64,000 bases of DNA from Chromatiales bacterium (lineage in GTDB: Bacteria > Pseudomonadota > Gammaproteobacteria > Steroidobacterales > GCA-2729495): contig JACKNI010000006.1 of the NCBI GenBank assembly GCA_024234935.1, forward strand, positions 69,308 through 133,307, given 5' to 3'. The notes under the pieces are model-generated. The model was given only the letters and a program-made list of their open reading frames with translations. It was not told where the DNA came from and searched no databases. The translations under genes were made by a program, and so were the position numbers. Below, one piece after another: positions 8,417 through 15,901 of the stretch (its first letter is position 1; every line of letters starts with the position of its first letter).

Positions 8417-8878
8417 TCAACCAAGGTTGCCATTGCTGCTGACCGTCACCTCGGCCTTTATCGAGTTGGCGATGAAGCAGTTGCGGTGCGCGGAGTCATG
8501 CAGCCGCCGCAGCTCCTCGGCCGAAACGTCGGTGCCGGGGCCAAACTGCACGACCGGGTGCAGTTCGATGCGGGTCACCGCGATGCGGCCTTCCGCATTT
8601 TTCTCCAGATGTCCGACGGGCCGGTCGGTGTAGCTTGCCACGACCATCTTTTTCTTTGCCGCGACGGCGAGAAAGGTCAGCATGTGGCAGGCGGATACCG
8701 AGGCGACCAGTCCTTCCTCGGGATCGATGCAGCCTTTGCCGCCGCCGTAGCCTTCGGCGGCCGAGCCACACACGGCGGGCCCGCCGGGGAATTCCCAGTG
8801 GTGATCGCGCGGATAACTGTCGTAGTCCATCGTCGTGCTGCTGTTCTGCCAGCGGATGAGGGCTGTGTGCTCGGACAT
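8417..8878 (-). CDS. OsmC/Ohr-family peroxiredoxin
   Basis: A 153-residue OsmC-family protein detoxifying organic hydroperoxides. The two catalytic cysteines are Cys64 in SACHMLTFL and Cys134 in HRNCFIANSI, at the usual spacing. The start at 8878 is chosen because AGGAG lies 6-7 bases ahead of it; an upstream in-frame ATG at 8923 lacks a ribosome site and adds a non-conserved tail. It lies behind the ABC operon but is separated by 58 bp and is transcribed on its own. The DNA glycosylase gene starts divergently 78 bp away. Confidence 0.9.
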   Translation of the reverse strand: MSEHTALIRWQNSSTTMDYDSYPRDHHWEFPGGPAVCGSAAEGYGGGKGCIDPEEGLVASVSACHMLTFLAVAAKKKMVVASYTDRPVGHLEKNAEGRIAVTRIELHPVVQFGPGTDVSAEELRRLHDSAHRNCFIANSIKAEVTVSSNGNLG

Positions 8879-8956
8879 GAATGCTCCTGTTCGGACGGTC
8901 GGGCCAGAAGTCGACGATGCCACAGAACAGGATCGTCCGGCGCATAATCGCAGCAG

Positions 8957-9469
8957 ATGTCCGGTCGCCTGAACAGTTTTTCGCCAGTCTCCCGTGCCGA
9001 TGCCCGTGTGCTGGTCCTCGGCTCCATGCCGGGCGTGGCCTCACTGACGGCAGGGCAGTACTACGCGCAGCCGCAAAACGTGTTCTGGCAGATCATCGAG
9101 CAGCTTTATGGCATCGACCGCCGGGCACCTTACGGAGAGCGACTGGAGGCCCTGATTGCCCACCGCGTGGCGCTCTGGGACGTGCTCGAATCCTGTCAGC
9201 GTCCGGGCAGCCTCGATTCGAACATCCGGCGTTCATCGGCGCTGCCCAACGATTTCGTGCGGTTCTTTGTGCGCCATCCACAGATCTGCGCAGTGTTCTT
9301 CAATGGCAAGACCGCGGCCGAGCTTTATCGTCGCCTCGTGTTGCCGACGCTTGCTGTCCGGTTTCCGGACTTGCGTTATGCCACCCTGCCATCCACAAGT
9401 CCGGCCAATGCCGGCATCACGCCGGCCGACAAGCTGGCGGCGTGGCGCGCGATCTCGCACCTCGCCTGA
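8957..9469 (+). CDS. Hypoxanthine/deoxyinosine DNA glycosylase, UDG superfamily
   Basis: A 170-residue uracil-DNA-glycosylase-superfamily enzyme of the hypoxanthine-DNA glycosylase type. Motif 1 is LGSMPGVASL (about residues 21-30), followed by YYAQPQNVFWQII, the base-pocket segment. The C-terminal motif is LPSTSPANAG (about residues 145-154). These proteins remove deaminated adenine (hypoxanthine) or uracil and start base-excision repair in the cytoplasm. The length is normal for the family. It overlaps nothing. The next gene begins 49 bp later with a GTG. Confidence 0.85.
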   Translation: MSGRLNSFSPVSRADARVLVLGSMPGVASLTAGQYYAQPQNVFWQIIEQLYGIDRRAPYGERLEALIAHRVALWDVLESCQRPGSLDSNIRRSSALPNDFVRFFVRHPQICAVFFNGKTAAELYRRLVLPTLAVRFPDLRYATLPSTSPANAGITPADKLAAWRAISHLA

Positions 9470-9518
9470 AGCGAGCGGGCATTTTGTCAGCCATCCCGAA
9501 TCTGTACCCTTGCCACCC

Positions 9519-11063
9519 GTGAACCCGAACGAGCAAGCTGAAAGCCGCAAGCTGCTGCACGAGGCGATGTCCCTGCACCGGGCCGGCCGCATCGAAGCCG
9601 CGGATGAGTGCTATGCGCGATTCCTTGCGGTCGAGCCGCAGCACGCGCAGGCACTGCGTCTGCGCGGCGTGCTGTTGCGCGAGCAGGGCGATGCCGGCAC
9701 CGCGCTCGCGCTGCTGCAGCAGGCCTGCGCTGCGGCACCTGATGATGCGGAAGCCGCCGCCGAACTCGGTCTCTGTCATCTGGCGACCGGTGAGTTGCTG
9801 CAGGCGGAAAAAGCGCTGCGCGAAGCGGTGCGTCTTGCCCCCGATCACCTGCGGGCACTGGCGAATCTCGGCGCGCTGCTGCAATACCGGGGCCATGTCG
9901 ATGCGGCCGTCGACTGTCATCGCCGTGCCCTGGCGCTGGATCCCGACGATATCGAGGTGCGCTGCAACCTGATCAATACCCTGCTGGAAGCGGGGCGTGG
10001 TGTCGAGGCGCTGGCCGAAAGCGATGCCGCGCTGAAGGACTGGCCCGGCCGGGCGCTCCTGCTGGTCGCGCGCGGCGCGGTACTTTGCGGCATCGAACGC
10101 TATGCGGAGGCTGTTGCGGACCTCGAGCGCGCGCTGAAGATCCAGCCGGCCGATGACATGGCGCTGATCAACCTCGGTCTCGCACGGCGCATGCTCGGCG
10201 AGCATGAAGCGGCAATCGCGATCCTGCACACCGCGGTGCGCATCAATCCGGACAATGCACGTGCCACGGCTGATCTCGCCAACCTGCTGGCGGCTCACGA
10301 CCAGATGGGCGCCGCGCTGTCGCTGTGTGAAACGTTTCTTCGCCGTCATCCGGGTGAATGCCTGGTGCTGACGGTGTATGCCTACGCGCTGCGCGATGCC
10401 GGTCGCGCCGATGAGGCGCGACAGATCCTCGACCTGGAGCACTGCGTGCGGGTCATCGAGCCTGTGGTGCCGGCGGGATTTGCCGATCTCGCTGACTTCA
10501 ATGCGCAGCTTGCCCGCTGCATCACGAACGATCCCTCGTTGAACGCCAACCCGCTCGGCAAGTCGACGCGGCTCGGCGGCCAGACGGGCGAGCTCGATCT
10601 GGATGCGCATCCGGCGCTCTCCGCACTGCGTGAGCTGATCAATACGGCCGTCCGCGACAGTGCCGAATACTTCAGACGCACAGGTCTCGCCACACATCCG
10701 ATGATGGCGCGCGCATCCGATCGCTGGACGCTGCGGGTCTGGGGTACCGTGCTCGGGCCGGGTGGGCACCAGGCACCGCACATGCATCCGCTGGGCTGGC
10801 TGAGCGGTGCGTACTATGTGCGTGTACCGCAGGACATGCAGCCGCTGCCGGATGCAGCCGATTCACGATCGATTGCCGGCGCGCTGGAGTTCAGCCGCCC
10901 GCCGGAGCGCCTGCTGGTGCGGGCGCCGGCCGAGCTGCGCGTGGTCGCACCGCGGGAGGGCCGGCTTGCGCTGTTCCCGTCGGCCTTCTATCACCGCACC
11001 ATTCCGTTTACTTCCGGCGAAAAGCGCATCAGCATTGCCTTCGATGCAATGCCGGTGAGATGA
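9519..11063 (+). CDS. TPR protein with C-terminal 2OG-Fe(II) oxygenase domain
   Basis: A 514-residue protein. Residues 1-300 are about eight to nine TPR units (for example AESDAALKDWPGRALLLVAR and AVADLERALKIQPADDMAL). The last 170 residues form a 2-oxoglutarate/Fe(II) dioxygenase. It has an iron-binding HMHP segment followed by WLSGAYYVR, the GALEFSRPP strand, LALFPSAFYHRTIPF (distal His) and the 2OG-binding Arg in RISIAF. The GTG at 9519 is chosen because upstream in-frame sequence only overlaps the glycosylase gene in another frame. TPR-linked hydroxylases of this type act on proteins or bound small molecules, but the target is unknown. The protein appears cytosolic (no signal peptide). 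Confidence 0.85.
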   Translation: MNPNEQAESRKLLHEAMSLHRAGRIEAADECYARFLAVEPQHAQALRLRGVLLREQGDAGTALALLQQACAAAPDDAEAAAELGLCHLATGELLQAEKALREAVRLAPDHLRALANLGALLQYRGHVDAAVDCHRRALALDPDDIEVRCNLINTLLEAGRGVEALAESDAALKDWPGRALLLVARGAVLCGIERYAEAVADLERALKIQPADDMALINLGLARRMLGEHEAAIAILHTAVRINPDNARATADLANLLAAHDQMGAALSLCETFLRRHPGECLVLTVYAYALRDAGRADEARQILDLEHCVRVIEPVVPAGFADLADFNAQLARCITNDPSLNANPLGKSTRLGGQTGELDLDAHPALSALRELINTAVRDSAEYFRRTGLATHPMMARASDRWTLRVWGTVLGPGGHQAPHMHPLGWLSGAYYVRVPQDMQPLPDAADSRSIAGALEFSRPPERLLVRAPAELRVVAPREGRLALFPSAFYHRTIPFTSGEKRISIAFDAMPVR

Positions 11064-11069
11064 GGGCTG

Positions 11070-11876
11070 ATGATGCGTAGAACTCTGCACGCCGTCCTGA
11101 TGGCAGCCGGCAGCGTATTGCTGCTGGCGGGCTGCGCCACACAGCCGGTCGCTCCCCGACCATCCGCAACGACGAAGCCGGTCGAACTGATTCTGGTCGC
11201 CGGCGCATCGGGGCGCGCCGGCCACTTCGTCGTGGAGCATTTGCGCGAGGAGGGGGTCGCTTTCAGGGCCATGACGCGCAGTCGTGAGGAAGCGATGAAG
11301 CGTCTGGGGCCGGCCTTTGCCGACGTCGACTGGGTGGAATGCGATGTGCGCGATGCGGCCCAGGTGGCGGCTGCGATGCGCGGCGTGACGGAAGTCATCA
11401 GCGTCATCGGTGCCAACCAGATCACCGGCCCGAACAGCGCCGAGTTTGTCGATTACGGTGGCGTGAAGAACCTGGTCGATGCAGCGCTGGCGCAGAAGGT
11501 CAGGCACTTCGTGCTGCTGACAGCGATCGGTGTGACCGATCCCGATCACCCGTTCAACAAGGCGACCAAAGGGGCGCTGGGCTGGCGGCTCAAGGGTGAG
11601 GACTATCTGCGCGCCAGCGGCCTGAGCTACACCATCGTCAGGCCGGGCGGACTGGTCAACGACCCGGCCGGCCAAAAAGGGCTGCGTATCGAACAGGGTG
11701 ACCACTGGCGGCCGCTGCTGCGTAGTACCCTGTCCCGCGATGACCTGGCGCTGGTGCTGATCGAGTCCTTGCGTAATCCGGCCGCCCGCCGCACGACCTT
11801 TGAACTGGTCAACGATCCCGAAGCCGCCCCAGGCGCCTGGCGCGAGACCTTTTCGAGCCTCCGGCCCGATCCTTAA
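11070..11876 (+). CDS. Lipoprotein with NAD(P)-binding Rossmann (atypical SDR) domain
   Basis: A 268-residue protein. It starts with a lipoprotein signal peptide and lipobox LLAGC (Cys at about 22), then a linker. An NmrA/atypical-SDR Rossmann fold follows, with nucleotide motif VAGASGRAGHFVV (about residues 43-55), VECDVRDA, and YTIVRPGGL in place of the classical YxxxK. SDR proteins of this kind bind NADP and are normally cytosolic, so an acylated exported form is unusual. It follows the TPR gene by 6 bp and is probably cotranscribed. Behind it lies the hairpin-rich segment at 11898-12359. Confidence 0.75.
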   Translation: MMRRTLHAVLMAAGSVLLLAGCATQPVAPRPSATTKPVELILVAGASGRAGHFVVEHLREEGVAFRAMTRSREEAMKRLGPAFADVDWVECDVRDAAQVAAAMRGVTEVISVIGANQITGPNSAEFVDYGGVKNLVDAALAQKVRHFVLLTAIGVTDPDHPFNKATKGALGWRLKGEDYLRASGLSYTIVRPGGLVNDPAGQKGLRIEQGDHWRPLLRSTLSRDDLALVLIESLRNPAARRTTFELVNDPEAAPGAWRETFSSLRPDP

Positions 11877-11897
11877 GAACTCTTAACTTGCACGCAA

Positions 11898-12359
11898 GGC
11901 TCCCGCGAGGGGGCCGGGTCCACCATGACAACCGTCGTCCCGGGAGACACCCCTCACGGGACGACAGGCAAGCCGAAGGAGCGGCAGCAAGTAACAGTCG
12001 GGTGGCACCGGTGGGTTGAAAGAAGTCGTAACCTGGCTTTCCCCCCCCTGTACAGGCAAGGCTTTAGTACTGACGACCTGCCGGTGTCACCAGACAGTCG
12101 CTTGAGGCCGCCTCCCTCCGGTGTGGTAGCTGAACCGGACCTCCCCGGTATGGGGAGCAAGTGTTACGGCGGGGTTGTTGGCGATACGGCGTGTCGGAAT
12201 GCAGCGGTCATTTGTGTGCTCTGAATGGCGTGCTCGCTGGACGAACCCGGGTTGGACAGCCTCGCCGAACCTTCCTCGACTTTTCAGCACCGTTGTTTCC
12301 GTTGTCGTGAAGTTCAGAAAGGGGGTCTGCCAGACGGGCAGGCCCCCTTTTCTGTTTTT
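11898..12359 (+). ncRNA. Candidate structured RNA ending in an intrinsic terminator
   Basis: A 503-bp interval between 11877 and 12379 holds no convincing gene. Perfect or near-perfect hairpins follow one another. One at 11898-11915 has a 7-bp stem with a GCGA tetraloop. One at 11934-11965 has a 9-bp perfect stem, GTCGTCCCG paired with CGGGACGAC. Others lie at 12117-12139 (6-bp stem) and 12141-12157 (CTCCCC/GGGGAG). A terminator follows at 12321-12359. A GNRA loop, spaced stems and unpaired A-rich joins (GCAAGTAAC, GAAAGAAGTCGTAAC) are typical of folded RNA. It does not show RNase P, tmRNA or 6S signatures. An IscB-type omega RNA (HEARO) or a remnant of a catalytic intron are possibilities I cannot confirm; no IscB gene is present. 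Confidence 0.4.
12321..12359 (+). terminator. Strong rho-independent terminator
   Basis: An 11-bp stem, GGGGGTCTGCC (12321-12331) against GGCAGGCCCCC (12337-12347) with one G-U pair, has a 5-base loop and is followed by the T-rich run TTTTCTGTTTTT (12348-12359). It ends the candidate RNA and lies only 20 bp before the ATG of the Do protease gene, so it could also act as an attenuator for that gene. Confidence 0.9.
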
Positions 12360-12379
12360 GAATTTTGAGGAGATCGTCG

Positions 12380-13813
12380 ATGGCTGTTTCCAGGTCCGGT
12401 AGATCCGTCGGAGCGCTGCTGCTCGCGGCAGCATTGTTTTACGGGCCGCTGGCGCAGGCTGATCTGCCTGACTTCAAGCCGATCATCCGCAGCAACCAGG
12501 CCAGTGTGGTCAACATCAGCACCACCCAGGACATGAAGAACGTTGCGGCGGCGCAAGGCCGTGGTCCGCAGTTTTTCGGGCCGCCGGGCATGCCGCCCGG
12601 AATGCCGCCCGGCATGGAGGAATTTTTCCGTCACTTCCGCGGCATGCCGATGCCTGAACCGCGTGAGGCGCGCTCGCTGGGTTCCGGCTTCATCATTTCC
12701 GCCGACGGCGAGATTCTGACCAACGCGCATGTGGTCGATGGTGCCGACTCGATCATCGTCAAGCTGTCCGACAACAGCGAAAAGCCCGCCAGGCTCATCG
12801 GGCTGGACAAGGCCTCCGATGTCGCCCTGCTGAAGATCGACGCCAGCGGTCTTCCGGCCGTGAAGCTCGGCGACTCATCAAGCGTGGAGGTGGGCGACTG
12901 GGTGCTGGCCATCGGTTCGCCCTTCGGTCTGGAACACTCGGTCACGCAGGGCATCGTCAGCGCAATCGGCCGCAGCCTGCCGGATGGCAATTACGTGCCT
13001 TTCATACAGACAGACGTTGCCGTGAATCCCGGCAACTCTGGCGGTCCGCTGTTCAATCTGCGCGGCGAGGTCGTGGGCATCAACTCGCAGATCTACAGTC
13101 GCAGCGGCGGCTACATGGGCCTGTCGTTTGCCATACCGGTCAACGTTGCCAGCAATGTGGCGCGCCAGCTCGCGGCCAATGGCCGGGTCGAGCGGGGCTG
13201 GCTGGGCGTCGGGATCCAGGGCGTGAATGGCGAGCTGGCGAAGTCTTTTGGTCTGGCAAAGCCCGCCGGTGCGCTGGTGGGGCAGGTCGACAAGAGCGGG
13301 CCGGCGGCTCGCGCGGGCCTCAAGCCCGGTGATGTGATTCTCGAGTTCAATGGCCACAAGCTGGCACAGCATGGAGATCTGCCGCCGCTGGTCGGTGAAA
13401 CCGCGCCGGGCACGACCGTCACCCTGAAAGTCTGGCGGGACAAGGCGGTACGCACCATTCCGGTCACCGTTGCGCGCCTGAAGTCTGATGACGACGAGGT
13501 GGTCGCTGCAAACGCCACGACCGACAAGGTGCCCGGTGTGCTGAATATCCAGGTCGTGGCCCTGACGCCGGAGCAACGCGAGGAATCAGGTGTGGAATCC
13601 GGCGGTGTACTGGTGGTGCGTGTGGCCGATGGTCCGGCGGCACGGGCAGGCCTCAGTCGGGGCGACATCATCCTCAGGCTGGGCAGTCGCGATGTCGACA
13701 GCCCGGAGCAGCTGGCCGGGCTGGCAAAGAAGCTGCCCAAAGGACAGCCTGTGCCGCTGCTGGTACAGCGTGATGAGGCGCGACTGTTCCTGCCGCTGAC
13801 GATTACCGGCTGA
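12380..13813 (+). CDS. Do-family periplasmic serine protease (DegQ/MucD type)
   Basis: A 477-residue HtrA protease and chaperone. It has a signal peptide (about 1-27, cut after AQA), a trypsin-like domain with catalytic His117 (NAHVV), Asp147 (SDVALLK) and Ser220 (GNSGGP), and two PDZ domains (about 265-355 and 380-475). A short Met/Pro-rich loop, MPPGMPPGM, lies near residue 75. It degrades or refolds damaged envelope proteins. The ATG at 12380 is chosen because AGGAG (12368-12372) precedes it by 7 bases; the alternative TTG at 12365 overlaps this site. A terminator ends just before the ribosome site, so control by read-through is plausible. Confidence 0.93.
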   Translation: MAVSRSGRSVGALLLAAALFYGPLAQADLPDFKPIIRSNQASVVNISTTQDMKNVAAAQGRGPQFFGPPGMPPGMPPGMEEFFRHFRGMPMPEPREARSLGSGFIISADGEILTNAHVVDGADSIIVKLSDNSEKPARLIGLDKASDVALLKIDASGLPAVKLGDSSSVEVGDWVLAIGSPFGLEHSVTQGIVSAIGRSLPDGNYVPFIQTDVAVNPGNSGGPLFNLRGEVVGINSQIYSRSGGYMGLSFAIPVNVASNVARQLAANGRVERGWLGVGIQGVNGELAKSFGLAKPAGALVGQVDKSGPAARAGLKPGDVILEFNGHKLAQHGDLPPLVGETAPGTTVTLKVWRDKAVRTIPVTVARLKSDDDEVVAANATTDKVPGVLNIQVVALTPEQREESGVESGGVLVVRVADGPAARAGLSRGDIILRLGSRDVDSPEQLAGLAKKLPKGQPVPLLVQRDEARLFLPLTITG

Positions 13814-13817
13814 AGGC

Positions 13818-13855
13818 GGCAGACGCCCCGTGGCAGGCACTGCGGGGTGTCTGCC
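13818..13855 (+). terminator. Long hairpin between the Do protease and response-regulator genes
   Basis: A 13-bp stem, GGCAGACGCCCCG (13818-13830) against CGGGGTGTCTGCC (13843-13855) with one G-U pair, has a 12-base loop. No T-run follows. It starts 5 bp after the protease stop and ends 15 bp before the next start. It may be a weak terminator or an mRNA-stabilising hairpin. Confidence 0.55.
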
Positions 13856-13870
13856 TGCTAGGATTGCGGC

Positions 13871-14548
13871 ATGCATCTCCTGCTCATCGAAGACGATCGT
13901 GATGCCGCCGGATATCTCGTCAAGGCGCTGACCGAAGCGGGCTATCAGGTCGACCACGCCGTTGATGGCCGCGACGGCCTGTTTCACGCGACGGAACACA
14001 GCTATGACGGCATCATCGCTGATCGCATGCTGCCGCACCTCGATGGCCTGACGGTCATCGAGGTCCTGCGCAAGCAGGGCAATCGCACGCCGGTGTTGAT
14101 TCTTTCCGCGCTGGGTTCGGTGGATCATCGCGTCGAGGGCTTGCGCGCCGGTGGCGACGACTATCTGACCAAGCCCTTTGCGCTGTCCGAACTTCTGGCG
14201 CGGATCGAGGCACTGCTGCGCCGCGGTCAGGTGGCGCCGGCCCCCGAAATGAAGCTGCGCCTCGCCGATCTTGAAATGGACATCCTGGCGCGGACGGTCA
14301 CCCGTGCCGGGCGGCGCATCGAACTGACCGCGCGCGAGTTCAAGCTGCTCGAATATCTCCTGCGTCGTACCGGGCAGGTCGTGACGCGCACCATGCTGCT
14401 CGAAGGGGTATGGGATCTGCATTTCGATCCGCAGACCAACGTGATCGATGTGCACATGAGCCGGCTGCGCCAGGCGGTGGACCGGGACTTCGACCGGCCG
14501 TTGATCCACACCGTGCGCGGCGCAGGCTACATGGTTCGAGCGGACTGA
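13871..14548 (+). CDS. OmpR/PhoB-family response regulator
   Basis: A 225-residue two-component regulator. The receiver domain (1-115) has acidic residues Asp8-Asp9, phospho-acceptor Asp51 (ADRMLP), Ser79 and Lys101. The C-terminal winged helix (about 128-222) has the OmpR pattern ELTAREFKLLEYLLRRTGQVVTR and the recognition helix region NVIDVHMSRLRQAVD. The partner kinase starts directly at the next base after the stop. The pair resembles QseB/PmrA-like regulators of envelope or metal response. The preceding Do protease gene hints at envelope stress, but the target genes cannot be read from here. Confidence 0.92.
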   Translation: MHLLLIEDDRDAAGYLVKALTEAGYQVDHAVDGRDGLFHATEHSYDGIIADRMLPHLDGLTVIEVLRKQGNRTPVLILSALGSVDHRVEGLRAGGDDYLTKPFALSELLARIEALLRRGQVAPAPEMKLRLADLEMDILARTVTRAGRRIELTAREFKLLEYLLRRTGQVVTRTMLLEGVWDLHFDPQTNVIDVHMSRLRQAVDRDFDRPLIHTVRGAGYMVRAD

Positions 14549-15901
14549 GTGCGTACCTCCGCACTGCGATTGTCGGTGGTATACGCGGCGATCTTTGCCG
14601 CCGCGCTGCTGGCCCTGGTCTTCGTCATCTATCTGCTCACCACGCGCTTCATCGATACGGAAGTCGATGTAACCATCGAGCGCGATGCCGCGGGCTTTCT
14701 CGAAGCCTACGCGCGGGGCGGGGTCCGCACGCTGGCGGCAGAGCTGAATCTGCGTGCCGAAAACTGGAGCCGGACCAACGCGATCTATCTGCTCACCGAT
14801 TCACAGGGCTATGTGCTGGCCGGCAATCTCCCGGCCTGGCCGACGGTGCACCGCGACGGCGGGCCCTGGGTGGATTTCGTGATTTCGGTACAGGAAGCCG
14901 GTGTGGAAATCGAACGGCCGATACGTGCGATGGTGCTGGAACCGGCGCCCGGCCTGCGCTTCATGGTCGGCACCGATCTGAGCGAGCGCCATGCCCTGGT
15001 GCGGCGCTTTGCCGTTGCAGCCGGTGTGGGCAGTCTGCTGGTGACGATCCTCGCGCTGGGTATCGGCTACCGGCAGAGTCAGCGCATCCTCGCGCGGGTC
15101 GCTGACGTGAGCCGCAGTTGTGCGGAAATTCTCGGCGGCAACCTGTCGCGCCGTCTGCCGGTGGTGGGTGCGGAAGATGAGTTCGACACGCTGGCAGGCG
15201 AGGTGAACGCGCTGCTCGCGCGTCTCGCGCGTACCACGGAAATCCTGCGTGCCTCGCTGCACAGCGCTGCCCATGATTTGCGCAGTCCGATGCACCGCAT
15301 GCGTCTGCGCATGGAGCGGGCGCTTGCCGATCCGGTGGCCGGTGCGTCCCGTGAAACGGTGGAGGTGACGCTGCAGGATCTCGATCACATGCAGCGCGTG
15401 CTCACGGCGCTGCTGCAGATTGCCGAAGCGGAAAGCGGTGCGGTGGGTGCGCGTCCGGAAGCAGTGGCCATGGACGTGCTGCTCGCCGAGCTGGTCGAGC
15501 TCTACCAGCCGCAGGCGGAACAGCAGGGTATCGCGCTGGGCGTGTCCGCGGAGCCCGACAGGCAGGTCATGGGGCACCGTCAGCTGCTCGCGCAGGCGGT
15601 CGCCAACCTGATCGACAATGCGCTCAAGTTCACGCCGGCAGGTGGCGGCGTGCAGCTTGCCGCCCATGCTGATGGCGCCCGTCTCGTGCTCACGGTTGCC
15701 GATACCGGGCCGGGCATACCCGCCGACGAGCGTGGCCGTGCCATCGAACCCTTTGTCCGGCTGAACGAAACACCCTCGCGCGACGGGTCCGGGCTGGGTT
15801 TGAGCCTTGCGGCTGCCGTTGCAAGACTGCATGGCGGCAGTCTGCGCCTCGAGGACAATCAGCCCGGCCTGCTGGTGACCATGGACCTGCCGCTCGTCTA
15901 G
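14549..15901 (+). CDS. Two-component sensor histidine kinase
   Basis: A 450-residue kinase starting with GTG immediately after the regulator's TGA. Two membrane helices (about 8-30 and 153-174) enclose a periplasmic sensor of about 120 residues with no known domain. A HAMP (about 175-230), a HisKA domain with phospho-acceptor His242 (SAAHDLRSPMHRM) and an ATPase domain with NLIDNALKFTP, VADTGPGIP and GSGLGLSLAAAV follow. It should phosphorylate Asp51 of the preceding regulator. The stop codon overlaps the stop of the convergent HerA-like gene within CTAG (15898-15901). Confidence 0.92.
   Translation: MRTSALRLSVVYAAIFAAALLALVFVIYLLTTRFIDTEVDVTIERDAAGFLEAYARGGVRTLAAELNLRAENWSRTNAIYLLTDSQGYVLAGNLPAWPTVHRDGGPWVDFVISVQEAGVEIERPIRAMVLEPAPGLRFMVGTDLSERHALVRRFAVAAGVGSLLVTILALGIGYRQSQRILARVADVSRSCAEILGGNLSRRLPVVGAEDEFDTLAGEVNALLARLARTTEILRASLHSAAHDLRSPMHRMRLRMERALADPVAGASRETVEVTLQDLDHMQRVLTALLQIAEAESGAVGARPEAVAMDVLLAELVELYQPQAEQQGIALGVSAEPDRQVMGHRQLLAQAVANLIDNALKFTPAGGGVQLAAHADGARLVLTVADTGPGIPADERGRAIEPFVRLNETPSRDGSGLGLSLAAAVARLHGGSLRLEDNQPGLLVTMDLPLV

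Noticed and set aside
9156..9518. Upstream extension of the TPR/oxygenase gene
   Set aside because: It is the shifted frame of the DNA glycosylase gene. TPR-like sequence begins only after the GTG at 9519.
11925..12224. 99-codon open frame inside the hairpin-rich segment
   Set aside because: No ribosome site, and it runs through several perfect hairpins. Its translation has no domain-like pattern. A folded RNA explains the sequence better.
11898..12359. RNase P, tmRNA or 6S RNA as identity of the structured segment
   Set aside because: The conserved GAGGAAAGUCC block of RNase P, the tRNA-like ends of tmRNA and the long central-bubble rod of 6S RNA are all absent.
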